Part shown: one piece after another, positions 18,226 to 29,000 of the stretch
Layout: every line of letters starts with the position of its first letter
Position numbering within the stretch: the first letter of the stretch is position 1
NCBI GenBank assembly: GCA_015232565.1
Contig: JADFZK010000014.1
Location: forward strand, 1-61,518
Reading direction: 5' to 3'
Length of the DNA: 61,518 nt
Source of the DNA: Candidatus Omnitrophota bacterium
GTDB taxonomy: Bacteria > Omnitrophota > Gorgyraeia > Zapsychrales > Fredricksoniimonadaceae
The notes under the pieces: generated by a model
What the model was told of the DNA's origin: nothing
Seen by the model: only the letters and a program-made list of their open reading frames with translations
The model's database searches: none
Made by a program: the position numbers and the translations under genes

Positions 18226-18248
18226 ATCAGGCTCCGCGTGGTGTTTTT

Positions 18249-18289
18249 ACAATTTTCCATAATATGCCACGATTTTTCCATAAAAGCAA
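18249..18289 (-). promoter_or_regulatory. Antitoxin promoter with paired direct-repeat operator
   Basis: On the minus strand TTGCTT (plus 18284-18289), a 17-nt spacer and CATATT (plus 18261-18266) form a plausible promoter 35 nt from the ATG. Two direct repeats, ACAATTTTCCATAA (18249-18262) and ACGATTTTTCCATAA (18269-18283), start 20 nt apart, two helical turns, and overlap both promoter boxes. This is the expected layout for autorepression by the Xre antitoxin. Confidence 0.55.
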
Positions 18290-18600
18290 CATCTTTATTA
18301 CGTCAGTATCTAATCTTGAAAGTCGGGTTATCTTCGGGTCTGTTTTCTCGTTCTTTATATGTCGCTGTCGTTGAAATATTGTTAATTTGTTTCGGGAATA
18401 TCTGGAAACTGTCTTATCAAGAATAAGTTCTTACCGTTTGGCTATATTTTGTTACCCGCCTCGTAGAAAGCTTCTGTTCCTGTCATTCCCAGATTATTGG
18501 ATAGTATACAATCGTTGACTCATTGGAAAATGTTACCCGTTGGGTTGGTTTGGTGGTTTTTGCTATGGATTTTGCCAAGTTAAATAAGTTCGATTTATTT
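18290..18600. other. AT-rich intergenic region with no gene found
   Basis: No frame here shows family features; the longest (18238-18426, plus) has no ribosome site and runs over the antitoxin operator. It holds the left copy of the 37-bp repeat (18513-18549). Confidence 0.6.
18513..18549 (+). repeat. 37-bp direct repeat, left copy
   Basis: Begins CGTTGACTCATTGGAAAATG and continues TTACCCGTTGGG. It matches 39387-39423 in the same orientation with three mismatches in 37. The two copies lie on either side of the three-subtilase cluster. Confidence 0.9.
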
Positions 18601-18641
18601 TTGGCACATCTTTGAAAGATATGGCATACTATGTCAAAGAT
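18601..18641 (+). promoter_or_regulatory. Promoter and inverted-repeat operator of the first subtilase gene
   Basis: TTGGCA (18601-18606), 18-nt spacer, CATACT (18625-18630). Perfect 8-bp arms ATCTTTGA (18608-18615) and TCAAAGAT (18634-18641) bracket the -10 box, a typical repressor-site layout. The leader to the ATG at 18808 is long (177 nt) and has no recognised riboswitch. Confidence 0.5.
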
Positions 18642-18807
18642 AGGGTGCTATTGTGGCTCTTATGTGAAGAATCGAGGCCGCTTCTGTAAAAAGTTGTGAG
18701 GCTTGCCGCGCTTTTTTATATTTGTGTTTAGCGCTCTTACGATTTAAAGAAGTATTAGACTCACTACACTAAACAATCTTTCTATTTTCTTCTAAACAGG
18801 GACAATC

Positions 18808-21800
18808 ATGATTAACAGGACAGTAGTTTTAGTGAAATTATTGCTTGTCCTGGTATTCCTGTTTTTTTCTTTATCCCTGCCGGCCCTGGCTGGTGAGCGC
18901 GAGTTCCTGCCGGATTTTCAGTCCGATCCATCTATTCCCATACCGCCCGAATCGGGCTCTTTATTATTAAGAAGCAAGATGGCTTCATCCCGGGTAATCG
19001 TAAAAGTCAGGAGTGGCAAGACGGTCGGTGACCTGAAAGCTTTTCGTGCAAAGAACAAGCGGTCTGCGCACAAGTACCGGAATACTTTTGCGGCGCGGGT
19101 GGATCATCAGGGCCGTTTGAGCGCGCTGAGAAATGAGCGCGCGCGTTATGGCAGGAAAAAGTCGGCTGACCCCAAGGCGCTCGACCTGGACCGGCGTTTG
19201 CAGGTAAAGGAAGTTCTGGTTGAGCGTATGAACCGGCGTGCCTTGCGGGCCGGGCACGGCCGGAAACATAATGCGCCGGCTTTGGAGAATGTATATTTTG
19301 TGGAAGTGCCCAAGGGCGAAGATGTGAACTCCGTGCTTAAGGATTATCGGAGTGATCCGAATGTGGAATATGCCCAGCCGGATTATGAAATGAAAGCTTT
19401 TGTTTATCCCGAAACGCTCCCCAATGATATGGCGGTTAACTTGGTGCAGGACGGCTTGACATGGCGTGCCAATACCTGGGGGCAGGGTTATGAGGATATG
19501 TGGGGTTTGAAGATAATCAAGGCGGATAAAGCCTGGCCGCTGTCTCTGGGCGCCGGGGTAACTGTGGCGGTGGTGGATACGGGCGTGGATCGGAACCATC
19601 CCGACCTTAACGGTGCAATGTGGGTGAATAGCGGCGAGATCCCGGGAAACAGGACTGATGACGACGGCAACGGGTATATTGATGATTATATCGGCTGGGA
19701 TTTCGCGGGTGCCAGCGTGATCAACAGCAGTTTTCCCGACAATGATCCGGCCGATGGTCACGGCCATGGCACGCATGTCAGCGGCACGATCGCGGCGCGG
19801 GCTAATAATGAAGAAGGCATCAGCGGGGTTGCGCCGCTGGCCACTATCATGGCAGTCAAGGGGCTGGACAATTCGGGCAATGGCTATGTGTCGGGTTTGG
19901 CGAATGCGATAAAGTATGCGGTGGATAACGGAGCGGATATCATTAATTGCTCCTGGGGCGGCGGGGCGAGCGGAGTTATTGCTGATGCGGTTCATTACGC
20001 CGAGAGTAAAGGTGTGGTGGTGGTGGCGGCGGCGGGGAATAGTTCTGCTGATGTGGCCGGCATTTCACCGGGCGGGATCGATTCGGTAATTACCGTCAGC
20101 GCGTCGGACCATAATGACAAGATCTGTGATTTTTCGAATTTCGGCGATAAGGTCGATGTGGCGGCGCCGGGCGGGGAGAGTGGTTATGCCGTGGACAATT
20201 CGGCCACCCGTAATTACAGTAAAGCCAGTATTGTTTCTTTGCGTTCGGCAGGCACTGACGTGTCGAGTTCTGGCGGGCTGACTTTTTATCCGGCTATTGG
20301 CGATGCCGGGGCCAGGTATGTGCGGGCCCTGGGCACTTCGATGGCCGCGCCGCATGTGAGCGGAGTGGCGGCTTTAATGCTGGGGCGCAATGGCGCGCTA
20401 AATACGGACCAGGTAAAAAGCATTATTCAGTCCACGGCGGAAGATGTGAATGATAATGGCCCGGATGTGTATTTCGGGTACGGCCGCCTGGATGCTCGGA
20501 AAGCTTGCGAGGAAGCGGACAAGAGTCCCGCTATCAAGGCGCCGGGCGCGGGGGTTTTTGTTAAAGGTGCTTTTAATCTGCTGGGCACGGCTCGGGATCG
20601 CTTTGAGGTGTTCTGGGCGCCGGCCGATGATCCGGGAACGCGTACAGGTTTGTTCGCGGGGCAAGGGGTAACGGACGGGCTTTTGGGGGTAGTAGACACT
20701 TCCGGCATGCCCGAGGGCCAGGTTATCATCACGCTGGTTATGCAAAGTGCGGACCGAATTCGGGAGGTTGCGGTCCGGGTCAATGTGGATAATGTATCCC
20801 AGCCTCCGGTGTTGGCAGTTACGGACCTGGCGGTGGTGGTAGGGCAGGCTAACAAGTTTACGGTGACGGCCAGCGATACCGATGATCCGGCCACGCCGCA
20901 AGGGACTTTAACGTATTCGGCCGCCGGGTTACCGACCGGCGCGAGCCTGGATTCGCTGACTGGCTTGTTTACCTGGACGCCGGCTATGAAAGACCGCGGG
21001 TTTTATCAAGTGGCTTTTACGGTTAAGGATAATGGGGTGCCAGCGCATCAGGTAACCCGGACGGTCGCCTTGACCACAGTTACGCTGGAAGAGATCGCGC
21101 TCCCGGCTATCGACACCAGTACGGTGATCTTAAAAGACGATAAAGTGATCTGGCCGGAGTTCCGCGACGAGTATTACCATTTGTATTCTTTTGATATACG
21201 GTCAGGCAAGCTGGAGCAGTTAACTGCGGTTAACATGGATGATTATAACCCCGACGCGGATAATGGCCGGGTGGTTTTCTCTCGTCGTAATAATGCGCAG
21301 AAGAACGTGCCCGGCTGGGGCAGTGTTTCCACGTCCGATATTTTCTTGCGGGAGGCCGACGGCTCGGAGCGGCAGATCACCAATGATGAGTTCACGCAAA
21401 CCTGGGCGAAGATATCCGGCGACCGGGTGGCCTGGATGGACCTGCGCCATAGCGATCCCGTGACCGGGCAGTACGATCTGTATATGCGCGATATCAAGCC
21501 GGGCGGCCAGGAGACCCTGATCTCGGACAATCCGTTCCCCCAGTATATGCTCAGCCCGCTCTCCGGCGATCTGCTGGCCTGGTTCGACCATCGCAATGGC
21601 AATTACGACCTCTTCCTTTATGATATGGCCAGGCAGTCCCAGCGCCAATTTACGCAAAGCACCTATGATGATATCCTGCCGCAATTGGATGCTGACCAGG
21701 TTGTCTGGTTGCGGAATGTGTCGGATGGGACGCACATAATGTATGCGCGCGAGAATGGGCCGGAGCGGGTATTGGTGAAAGCCGGTGCGGTATTTTCTTC

Positions 21801-24800
21801 GCCGCGTTTTGATGATAATAAAGTGGTGTGGGCCGACGGGCGCGACGGGCGGAATTACCATATATATTTGTACGACCTCTCCCGGGAGACCGCCCTGCAA
21901 TTAACTTTCTCCGATGGCAAGGACCATATTTATCCCAAGGTGCTGGGTAATTGGATTATGTGGATGGATTATGAATATATTCAGAACAGTTATGGCGTAT
22001 TTACGGAACGCAAAAACCGGTTATTCGAGATATCTTTTGCCCCCCGGTTGAACGCGTTAGACCGGACGAGCGCCTCCCGTTGTTCGGTGGTAACTTTGAG
22101 CGGCGCAGGGTTTGGGGCCCGCGAAGGCAGTACGGCGCGGGTAGTGCTTAACGGCCTGGCGTTGCCGGTACAGTCGTGGTCGGATACGGAAATAGAGGTG
22201 AGTGTCCCTCAGGGGGGGGCTTCCGGCCTGTTGACGGTGGAAACCCGGGGCGGCACCAGTAATGCGCTTTCTTTGGCGGTAACCGGTAATTGTGCGCTGG
22301 ATACGGAAGCTCCGGTCACCACGGCCTCCGGGATCACGGAAGGCTGGGGCGGGGTGCAGACGGTGACCTTAAAGGCCCGGGATTATAATTCCGGGGTGGC
22401 GGCAATTTCTTATTCGCTTAACGGCGGCCAGCCGAATCTTGCCTATACGGCGCCTTTCATGGTTAATAAGGAAGGTGTGTACGACCTTAAGTTCTCGGCC
22501 CGGGATAATGCCGGTAATATTGAAGCGGTGCAAGTCTATCCTACACCGATCCGTATCGATCTTTCCCTGCCGACGGGGTCGGTGGTGATCGCTCGTACCA
22601 CGCCGGGTGAGAATAATACTATCGATGCCGACCTGGCCCTTTATGCCAGCGACCAGATCAGCGGTATGGGGCTTAATTCCCAGATGCGTTTCTCTTCCGA
22701 CAACAGCCAATGGACGGGGGCCGAAACTTTTGCGTTTACCCGGCGGTGGAGTTTTACTTCGGAAGACGGGCTCAAGACCGTTTATGTAAAATTTAAAGAT
22801 GACGCCGGTAACTGGTCGATCCCTTATTCGGCCGCCTTTCTGGTTGATGACCAGCCGCCGGTAACTACCGTGAGCGGGTTTCCCGCCAGCGGCTGGGCGC
22901 GCGAGCTGGATCTTAAATTCCAGGCGAACGATGCCGGCTCGGGAGTGGGTGCTGTTCTGTATTCCCTGGATGGCGCAGCCACGTTCACGCCACTGCAGTG
23001 TTATTCCAGTTCTTGTGAAACCTATTTATTTCTAAATATTCCGGGAACATACAATATCAGGTATTACGCGCTGGATAATGCCGGGCATAGGGAGCAGACC
23101 AGAACGCTTCCGACACTGAGCATTGACCGTACGCCGCCGGAGGGCACGCTGGCTATAAATGGCGGCGTTGCGCCGGTAACTTCCCTGAACGTAACCCTGG
23201 CCTTGACGGCTTTCGATATTGGCGGCAGTGGGGCCGGTCCGGGTACAATGGTGAAAGTTTCCAATGACCGGGTAACTTGGGTCGAAATGCCTTTCCAGGC
23301 CAGCCTGAGCTGGACGCTGGCTTCCGGTCTGGCGGACAAGACGGTCTATGCTGTTATAAGCGACCGGGTCGGTAATCAGACCGAGCTTGTGGCCCGGACC
23401 ATGGTCACGGATGTGACTGCGCCGGTCACCACTACGGTTGTTCCTTTGGACTGGACGAATCAGCCGTTGGCGTTAACGGCGGTAGATGATATTTCCGGGG
23501 TGCAGGAAACCCGTTATTCTATTGATGGCGGCTTATATCTTTCTCAATATGTGGCGCCGCTGGTGCTGGCCGACGGGATCTATCGCTTAAAGTATCAATC
23601 GGTTGACCGGGCGGGCAATGTGGAAACGCTCAAGACCGCGGAACGTGACCTGAAGGTGGACCGTATGCCGCCGGTAGGCAGTGTCAGCTTTGGCAGGATG
23701 ATATCAAACGCTAATTCGTTGGAATCGCTTCTTACGTGGGTTAATGTTAATTTGTCCGCCGAGGACGCTTTCAGCGGCGTGTCCCAGGTGCGGTTGTCCA
23801 GTGATAATGTTGGCTGGCATTCTCCCCAGGCCTATCAGACCACCGTGCTCTGGCCGGAAGCGGTGCCGGATGGCACGCGGCAGTTCTATGTCAAGTTCAA
23901 GGACGGGGCCGGGAACTGGTCTACGGCGTCTTCCTGTTCGGTAACTATTGATCACCTGCCGCCCTTTACCTACTTTCGTGGTGTTCCAATGATGGCATAT
24001 TGGGTAAATGTTGCCGAGCTTAAGGTGTATTCCTCCGACGCCGGATTGGGAGTGGACAAGGTGTATTATTCACTGAATGGCAGTCAGCCGGACATTGAAC
24101 TGACGCTGGAATGTACAGGTAAAGATTGTGTTGGGACTATCCCTTTGCCGGAACCAGGCATATATAATTTGCGATATTATGCGGTTGACAAAGCGGGTCA
24201 CCAGGAAAGTATCATGGGCTGGCCGACTTTCGAGGTGGAGCGTATTCCGCCTACCGGAACTCTCCTTGTTAATGGCGGGGCCGCTTTTATCACTTCGCTG
24301 GATGTTACTTTAACCTTGACCGTCGCAGATCAGGGCGGCAGTGGCGCGGGCACGGGCACGAAGGTCAAGTTGTCCAATGACCGTATCAATTGGACAGAAA
24401 AAGATTTCCAGGCCAGTTTGCCCTGGCGCCTGAATAGCGCTTCAAATATGGTTTACGCCATGATCCGGGATAAGGCCGGTAATGAGAAAGAGTTGAGCGC
24501 CGCGGTGGGCTTTGCCGATACCCTGGCCCCGGAAACTACTGCGTTGATCTCCGCGGACTGGACCACCGAGCCTCAGGGGTTAAGCGCGAGCGACGATCTT
24601 TCCGGCGTCCGGGATACAGAATATTCCATTGATGGCGGCAATACTTTCGTTAAGTATACGGGGCCCATTGTACTGCCGGATGGCGTGTATCGTTTTAAGT
24701 ATCGTTCCACTGACCGGGCGGGTAATGTTGAGGCGCTGAAGACCGCGAACCGGGATTACAAGGTGGATCGTACACCTCCGCATGGCAGTATAAATTATGA

Positions 24801-25971
24801 GGGCAATATTAAGTTATTAGCGGGAGGCAGGGCGAAGGATGGCTCGAATGGCGGAGCTTTTTATTCGGTGGAGGTGCATCTGGCGGCGGCGGATAATTTG
24901 AGCGGTATCCGCAGCGTGCGGTTCTCTGATGATTATGTGGCCTTGTCTGGCGAATTGACTTTTCAGCCGGAAATGCCCTGGCCGTTCCCGGTGAAAGAAG
25001 GTCCTCAGCGCTTCTATGCCAGATTTAAGGACGGGGCTGGAAACTGGTCGGTAGCGGCGTCCTGTTCTTTTGTGCTCGATGTGTTGCCGCCGAAATCTGA
25101 AGTGTCCATTAACAGAGGGGCGCCTTTTAACGGTTGGAGCCGGTCGGCCAATGTTACCATATTGGCACATGACCTGGCCAGCACGCCTGCGGCAATTTAC
25201 TATTCAATTGATGGCAGTGATCCCGATACTATGTTAGACCTGGAATGTTATGGGAACGGCATGTGCACCGGGATTTTCGACCTGACCGAACCGGGCGTCT
25301 ACAACCTGAGGTATTTTGCGGTGGATGCTTCCGGTAACCGGGAACAGCTCCGGACTTTTGGGCCGATTGGCATCGATACCACGCCGCCAACCGGTGTGTT
25401 GACGATCGGCGGAGCGGCTTCTTTGAATGTCGATCTGAACTTTAATGTTGCGGACCAGGGCGGCAGCGGCTCTGGACCGGGCACTAAGGTCAGGCTTTCC
25501 AATGACCGGATAAATTGGGTAGAGCGGGATTTTCTGGTAAGTATGGCCTGGACCATGAAAAATGATACCGGGACGGTTTACGCAATTATTCGCGATAAGG
25601 CCGGGAATGAAACCGAGCTCTCCGCAAGCCGTATCACCCAGAAGATCACACCGCAACGGGTTGAGACGCATTCCTTCCAGAACGTGAACATGACGTTCAG
25701 CGTGCCCTACAATGCGGTGGCCAGTAAACTTTTTGTTACCTGTGATGCCGGGCTGACGATTGGGCTGGGTACGGTGGCCAACATTTGTAACCGCTGGCAA
25801 ACATTGAATTTACCTCCCAACACAAATCAGCCAATGGCCTTTCGGGTCACCAACCGCACCGGCCGGGTGCTTAAAGCCGTGCCGAGTTTCTACATCTACA
25901 AAGCCGACCGCCCCAACTACGCCAACGGCGTCTCGGGCGAGATCACCGTTAATCCCAATTCCGGATTGTAA
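18808..25971 (+). CDS. Giant exported subtilisin-like protease (S8), 2387 aa, first of three paralogues
   Basis: Signal peptide 1-28 (SLPALA|G). Prodomain-like basic region ~55-195 ending NVEYAQPDYEMKAF. The S8 domain (~240-575) has an intact catalytic triad: D257 in VAVVDTGVD, H320 in GHGTHVSG and S511 in GTSMAAPHVSG. Then an Ig-like segment, a He_PIG-like domain (~670-755), a TolB-like six-bladed propeller (~760-1080), an IPT/TIG domain (~1080-1160) and about twelve alternating modules (~1166-2277). One module type begins APVTT and carries YSLDG and YYAxDxAGN; the other begins PPTG and carries LSNDRxxW and KDxAGN. The last ~110 residues (from ITQKITPQ to EITVNPN) are shared with both downstream paralogues. 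Probably a cell-surface or secreted protease adhesin for polymer or prey degradation; substrate unknown. Confidence 0.88.
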   Translation: MINRTVVLVKLLLVLVFLFFSLSLPALAGEREFLPDFQSDPSIPIPPESGSLLLRSKMASSRVIVKVRSGKTVGDLKAFRAKNKRSAHKYRNTFAARVDHQGRLSALRNERARYGRKKSADPKALDLDRRLQVKEVLVERMNRRALRAGHGRKHNAPALENVYFVEVPKGEDVNSVLKDYRSDPNVEYAQPDYEMKAFVYPETLPNDMAVNLVQDGLTWRANTWGQGYEDMWGLKIIKADKAWPLSLGAGVTVAVVDTGVDRNHPDLNGAMWVNSGEIPGNRTDDDGNGYIDDYIGWDFAGASVINSSFPDNDPADGHGHGTHVSGTIAARANNEEGISGVAPLATIMAVKGLDNSGNGYVSGLANAIKYAVDNGADIINCSWGGGASGVIADAVHYAESKGVVVVAAAGNSSADVAGISPGGIDSVITVSASDHNDKICDFSNFGDKVDVAAPGGESGYAVDNSATRNYSKASIVSLRSAGTDVSSSGGLTFYPAIGDAGARYVRALGTSMAAPHVSGVAALMLGRNGALNTDQVKSIIQSTAEDVNDNGPDVYFGYGRLDARKACEEADKSPAIKAPGAGVFVKGAFNLLGTARDRFEVFWAPADDPGTRTGLFAGQGVTDGLLGVVDTSGMPEGQVIITLVMQSADRIREVAVRVNVDNVSQPPVLAVTDLAVVVGQANKFTVTASDTDDPATPQGTLTYSAAGLPTGASLDSLTGLFTWTPAMKDRGFYQVAFTVKDNGVPAHQVTRTVALTTVTLEEIALPAIDTSTVILKDDKVIWPEFRDEYYHLYSFDIRSGKLEQLTAVNMDDYNPDADNGRVVFSRRNNAQKNVPGWGSVSTSDIFLREADGSERQITNDEFTQTWAKISGDRVAWMDLRHSDPVTGQYDLYMRDIKPGGQETLISDNPFPQYMLSPLSGDLLAWFDHRNGNYDLFLYDMARQSQRQFTQSTYDDILPQLDADQVVWLRNVSDGTHIMYARENGPERVLVKAGAVFSSPRFDDNKVVWADGRDGRNYHIYLYDLSRETALQLTFSDGKDHIYPKVLGNWIMWMDYEYIQNSYGVFTERKNRLFEISFAPRLNALDRTSASRCSVVTLSGAGFGAREGSTARVVLNGLALPVQSWSDTEIEVSVPQGGASGLLTVETRGGTSNALSLAVTGNCALDTEAPVTTASGITEGWGGVQTVTLKARDYNSGVAAISYSLNGGQPNLAYTAPFMVNKEGVYDLKFSARDNAGNIEAVQVYPTPIRIDLSLPTGSVVIARTTPGENNTIDADLALYASDQISGMGLNSQMRFSSDNSQWTGAETFAFTRRWSFTSEDGLKTVYVKFKDDAGNWSIPYSAAFLVDDQPPVTTVSGFPASGWARELDLKFQANDAGSGVGAVLYSLDGAATFTPLQCYSSSCETYLFLNIPGTYNIRYYALDNAGHREQTRTLPTLSIDRTPPEGTLAINGGVAPVTSLNVTLALTAFDIGGSGAGPGTMVKVSNDRVTWVEMPFQASLSWTLASGLADKTVYAVISDRVGNQTELVARTMVTDVTAPVTTTVVPLDWTNQPLALTAVDDISGVQETRYSIDGGLYLSQYVAPLVLADGIYRLKYQSVDRAGNVETLKTAERDLKVDRMPPVGSVSFGRMISNANSLESLLTWVNVNLSAEDAFSGVSQVRLSSDNVGWHSPQAYQTTVLWPEAVPDGTRQFYVKFKDGAGNWSTASSCSVTIDHLPPFTYFRGVPMMAYWVNVAELKVYSSDAGLGVDKVYYSLNGSQPDIELTLECTGKDCVGTIPLPEPGIYNLRYYAVDKAGHQESIMGWPTFEVERIPPTGTLLVNGGAAFITSLDVTLTLTVADQGGSGAGTGTKVKLSNDRINWTEKDFQASLPWRLNSASNMVYAMIRDKAGNEKELSAAVGFADTLAPETTALISADWTTEPQGLSASDDLSGVRDTEYSIDGGNTFVKYTGPIVLPDGVYRFKYRSTDRAGNVEALKTANRDYKVDRTPPHGSINYEGNIKLLAGGRAKDGSNGGAFYSVEVHLAAADNLSGIRSVRFSDDYVALSGELTFQPEMPWPFPVKEGPQRFYARFKDGAGNWSVAASCSFVLDVLPPKSEVSINRGAPFNGWSRSANVTILAHDLASTPAAIYYSIDGSDPDTMLDLECYGNGMCTGIFDLTEPGVYNLRYFAVDASGNREQLRTFGPIGIDTTPPTGVLTIGGAASLNVDLNFNVADQGGSGSGPGTKVRLSNDRINWVERDFLVSMAWTMKNDTGTVYAIIRDKAGNETELSASRITQKITPQRVETHSFQNVNMTFSVPYNAVASKLFVTCDAGLTIGLGTVANICNRWQTLNLPPNTNQPMAFRVTNRTGRVLKAVPSFYIYKADRPNYANGVSGEITVNPNSGL

Positions 25972-25972
25972 T
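25762..25972 (+). repeat. Near-identical 211-nt 3' end, copy 1
   Basis: Differs from 32400-32610 by a single base, while the sequence just upstream of both copies is clearly diverged. It covers the last ~69 codons and the stop. A partial, more diverged third copy ends the third paralogue (to 39328). Confidence 0.95.
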
Positions 25973-25989
25973 ATTTCTGGCCTCTCCGA

Positions 25990-26019
25990 TTGGCACGATG
26001 CAAAAACGTCGTGTATACT
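25990..26019 (+). promoter_or_regulatory. Promoter of the second subtilase gene
   Basis: TTGGCA (25990-25995), 18-nt spacer, TATACT (26014-26019), 50 nt before the ATG at 26070. The same boxes and spacing precede the third paralogue. A small leader hairpin (ACGCC/GGCGT) lies between promoter and ribosome site. Confidence 0.65.
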
Positions 26020-26069
26020 TGTTTCAGGCAACGCCATTGGCGTGCTTGAACAGGTTTACGGGGAGGCGT

Positions 26070-29000
26070 ATGATTTGGAGACTGATCCGTTCAAGGAGGG
26101 TGATATTCGCGGGGCTTGCGCTGGCCTTGTCCTTGGCGGTGCCGTCTTTTGCCGGGATCCCGGAATTCCTGCCTGATTACCAGTCTGACCCCACTATTCC
26201 AGTCCCGCCAGATGCGGCTGCGGTGATGGCGAAATCCAAAACAGCGCCGTTTAGGATCATTGTTAAAGTGAAGAGCGGCAAAACAACCCGCGACCTGACG
26301 GCCTTCCGTGCAAAGAACCGCAAATCCACTCATCGCTACAAGAATACTTTCTCGCCAAAGGTAGACCATCAGGCCCATTTGAATGCGCTCAGGAATGAAC
26401 GCGCGCGGTACGGCAGGGCTAAATCATCAGATCCTAGAGTGCTCGATCTTGATCGCCGTACGAGGATTAAAGAAGCGCTGGTTGCGCGGATGACCAAGCG
26501 CGAACAGCGTGCCGGGCACGGGAAGAAGCGCAAAGCGCCGGCTCTGGAAGATGTCTATATAGTGGAAGTGCCTAAAACCGAAGATGTTGGCACGGTGCTC
26601 AAGGAATATCAGAGCGACCTGAATGTGGAATACGCCCAGCCTGATTACGAGATGAAGGCCTTTGCTTATCCCGCAACGCTGCCGAATGATATGGCGGTAA
26701 ATCCTTCTTATGACGGGATGACATGGCGCACCAACACCTGGGGTCAGGGTTACGCAGATATGTGGGGCCTTAAGATCATCAAGGCTGATAAAGCCTGGCC
26801 GTTCACCCAGGGTGCCGGGGTTATTGTCGCGGTGGTGGATACAGGAGTGGATCGGAACCATCCCGACCTTAACGGTGCGATGTGGGTGAATACTGCTGAG
26901 ACCCCGGGTAATGAGATCGATGATGATGGCAACGGGTTTATTGACGATTATGTGGGCTGGGATTTTGCCGGTGCCAGCGCGGCGGGCGGCAGTGCTCCGG
27001 ATAATGATCCTTCCGACGGTAACGGCCATGGCACGCATGTTAGCGGGACAATTGCGGCGCGGGCTAATAATGGCGAAGGGATCGCCGGAGTGGCACCGCT
27101 GGCCACGATCATGGCGGTCAAGGGGCTGGACGATTCGGGTAATGGCTATGCGTCGGGTTTGGCGAAGGCTGTTAGATATGCGGTTGATAACGGAGCGGAT
27201 GTGATCAACTGTTCCTGGGGCGGCGGTGCCAGCGGGGTGGTGACGGATGCGGTGCATTATGCCGAGAGCCAGGGCGTGGTGGTAGTGGCGGCGGCGGGGA
27301 ATAGTGCGGAAGATACAGTTAATGTTGCGCCGGCGGGGATCGATTCGGTTATCACGGTCAGTGCTTCCAGCCAGGAGGACAAGATCTGTGATTTTTCAAA
27401 TTTTGGCGAGAAGCTTGATGTGTCGGCGCCAGGCGGTGACAGTGGGTATAAACCAGAGGGTTCAACGGCCCGGGATTATTCCAGGGCGAATATCGTTGCA
27501 TTGCGGGCGGCGGGCACGGATGTGCTTAAATCCGGCGGGTTAACGCATTATCCTGTGACGGGTGATTCTGTAGCGAAATATACCCGCGCGCTGGGCACGT
27601 CGATGGCGGCGCCCCACGTGAGCGGAGTGGCGGCATTAATGCTGGGGATGAACCCCGCACTTAACACCGACCAGGTAAAAAGCATACTGCAGTCAACTGC
27701 GGTGGATGTGAATGATAATGGTAAAGATGTTTCTTTCGGTTATGGACGAGTGGATGCGCGTAAGGCGTGCGAGGAAGCCGCTAAAACTCCGATTATCACG
27801 GCACCGGTCACGGGAGTTTTTGTTAAAGGCACCGTTAATTTGCTGGGTACGGCTAGGGATAAATTTGTGGTGTTCTGGGCGCCGGCCGATGATCCGGGCT
27901 CGCGTACCAGTTTGTTCGAGGGGCAGGCGGTAACGGACGGGATTCTGGGTGGAGTAAATACTTCCGGTATGCCCGAGGGGCAAGTTATCATTACGGTAGT
28001 TATGGAAGGCGCTGATAAAGAACGGGAAGTGTCAGTTAAGGTGAATGTTGATAATGTATCGGATGCCCCTGTTCTTGATATTACCGATAAAGCGGTGGTG
28101 GCCGGGCAGGAGAACGTATTTGCAATTCAGGCCAGTGATCCAGATGATCCAGCTACGCCTCAGGGAACCTTGACCTGTTCTGTAACAGGATTACCTGGTG
28201 GGGCGCATTTTGATCCGGCCACTAAATTAGTTACCTGGGCGCCAACGCTGAATGACCGCAGGAGCTATCAGATCTTAGTTACCGCGGCAGACGATGCGCA
28301 TCAGGTGTCGAAGACGGTTTTCGTGACTACCGTTACGTTATCCGAGATCACCATGCCGGCTGTCAATACCAGCACGTCGATATTGAGGGATGGTAAAGTT
28401 ATCTGGCCGGCAATGACCGGAGATTACACTCATTTGCAGTCATTTGATATTCGTTCGGGTAAGGCCGCACAGTTAACCTCGGCAAATAACGATGATTTTA
28501 CGCCCGACGCGGATAATGGCCGGGTGGTTTTTGCGCGCAGGAATAGCGTTCAGAACAATCTTTCAACGGCCGATATCTTCCTGCGTGATGCATTCGGCCT
28601 GGAGAAGCAGATCACCAATCTCAATACTCATCAGACCTGGCCCAAGCTTTCCGGCGACAAGATCGCGTGGATGGATTTGCGTTACAGCGATCAGTCGGAG
28701 TTGCAGTATGACTTGTATATGTACGACCTTGCGAAGGGCGAAGAAACACCGGTCTCGCGCAACAGTTTTCCGCAATATATGTTAAGCCCTTTGTCCGGTA
28801 ACAATCTGGTGTGGTTTGACCGCCGGAATGGCAATTCTGACGTGTTCCTTTATAACATGGAAGATAAGAGCCAGCGGCAGATGACCTATAGCCTGGACGA
28901 TGATATTTTGCCGCAGGTGGTTGGGGACAAGATCGTTTGGATCAGGAACAGTGTTTCAGGCAGTTCTATCATGCTTGCCCAGGGAGTGGGGAGTGAGCAG

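Noticed and set aside
18238-18426. 62-aa plus-strand open frame
   Set aside because: No ribosome site, no family features, and it overlaps the antitoxin operator.
18599-18625. Sigma-54 promoter (TGGCAC) before the first subtilase gene
   Set aside because: The required TTGC at the -12 position is missing, while a sigma-70-like pair with 18-bp spacing fits and recurs at the other giant genes.
25998-26069. N-terminal extension of the second subtilase from ATG 25998
   Set aside because: This ATG lies inside the promoter (between -35 and -10). The ribosome site and signal peptide point to ATG 26070; the same holds for 32627 versus 32720.
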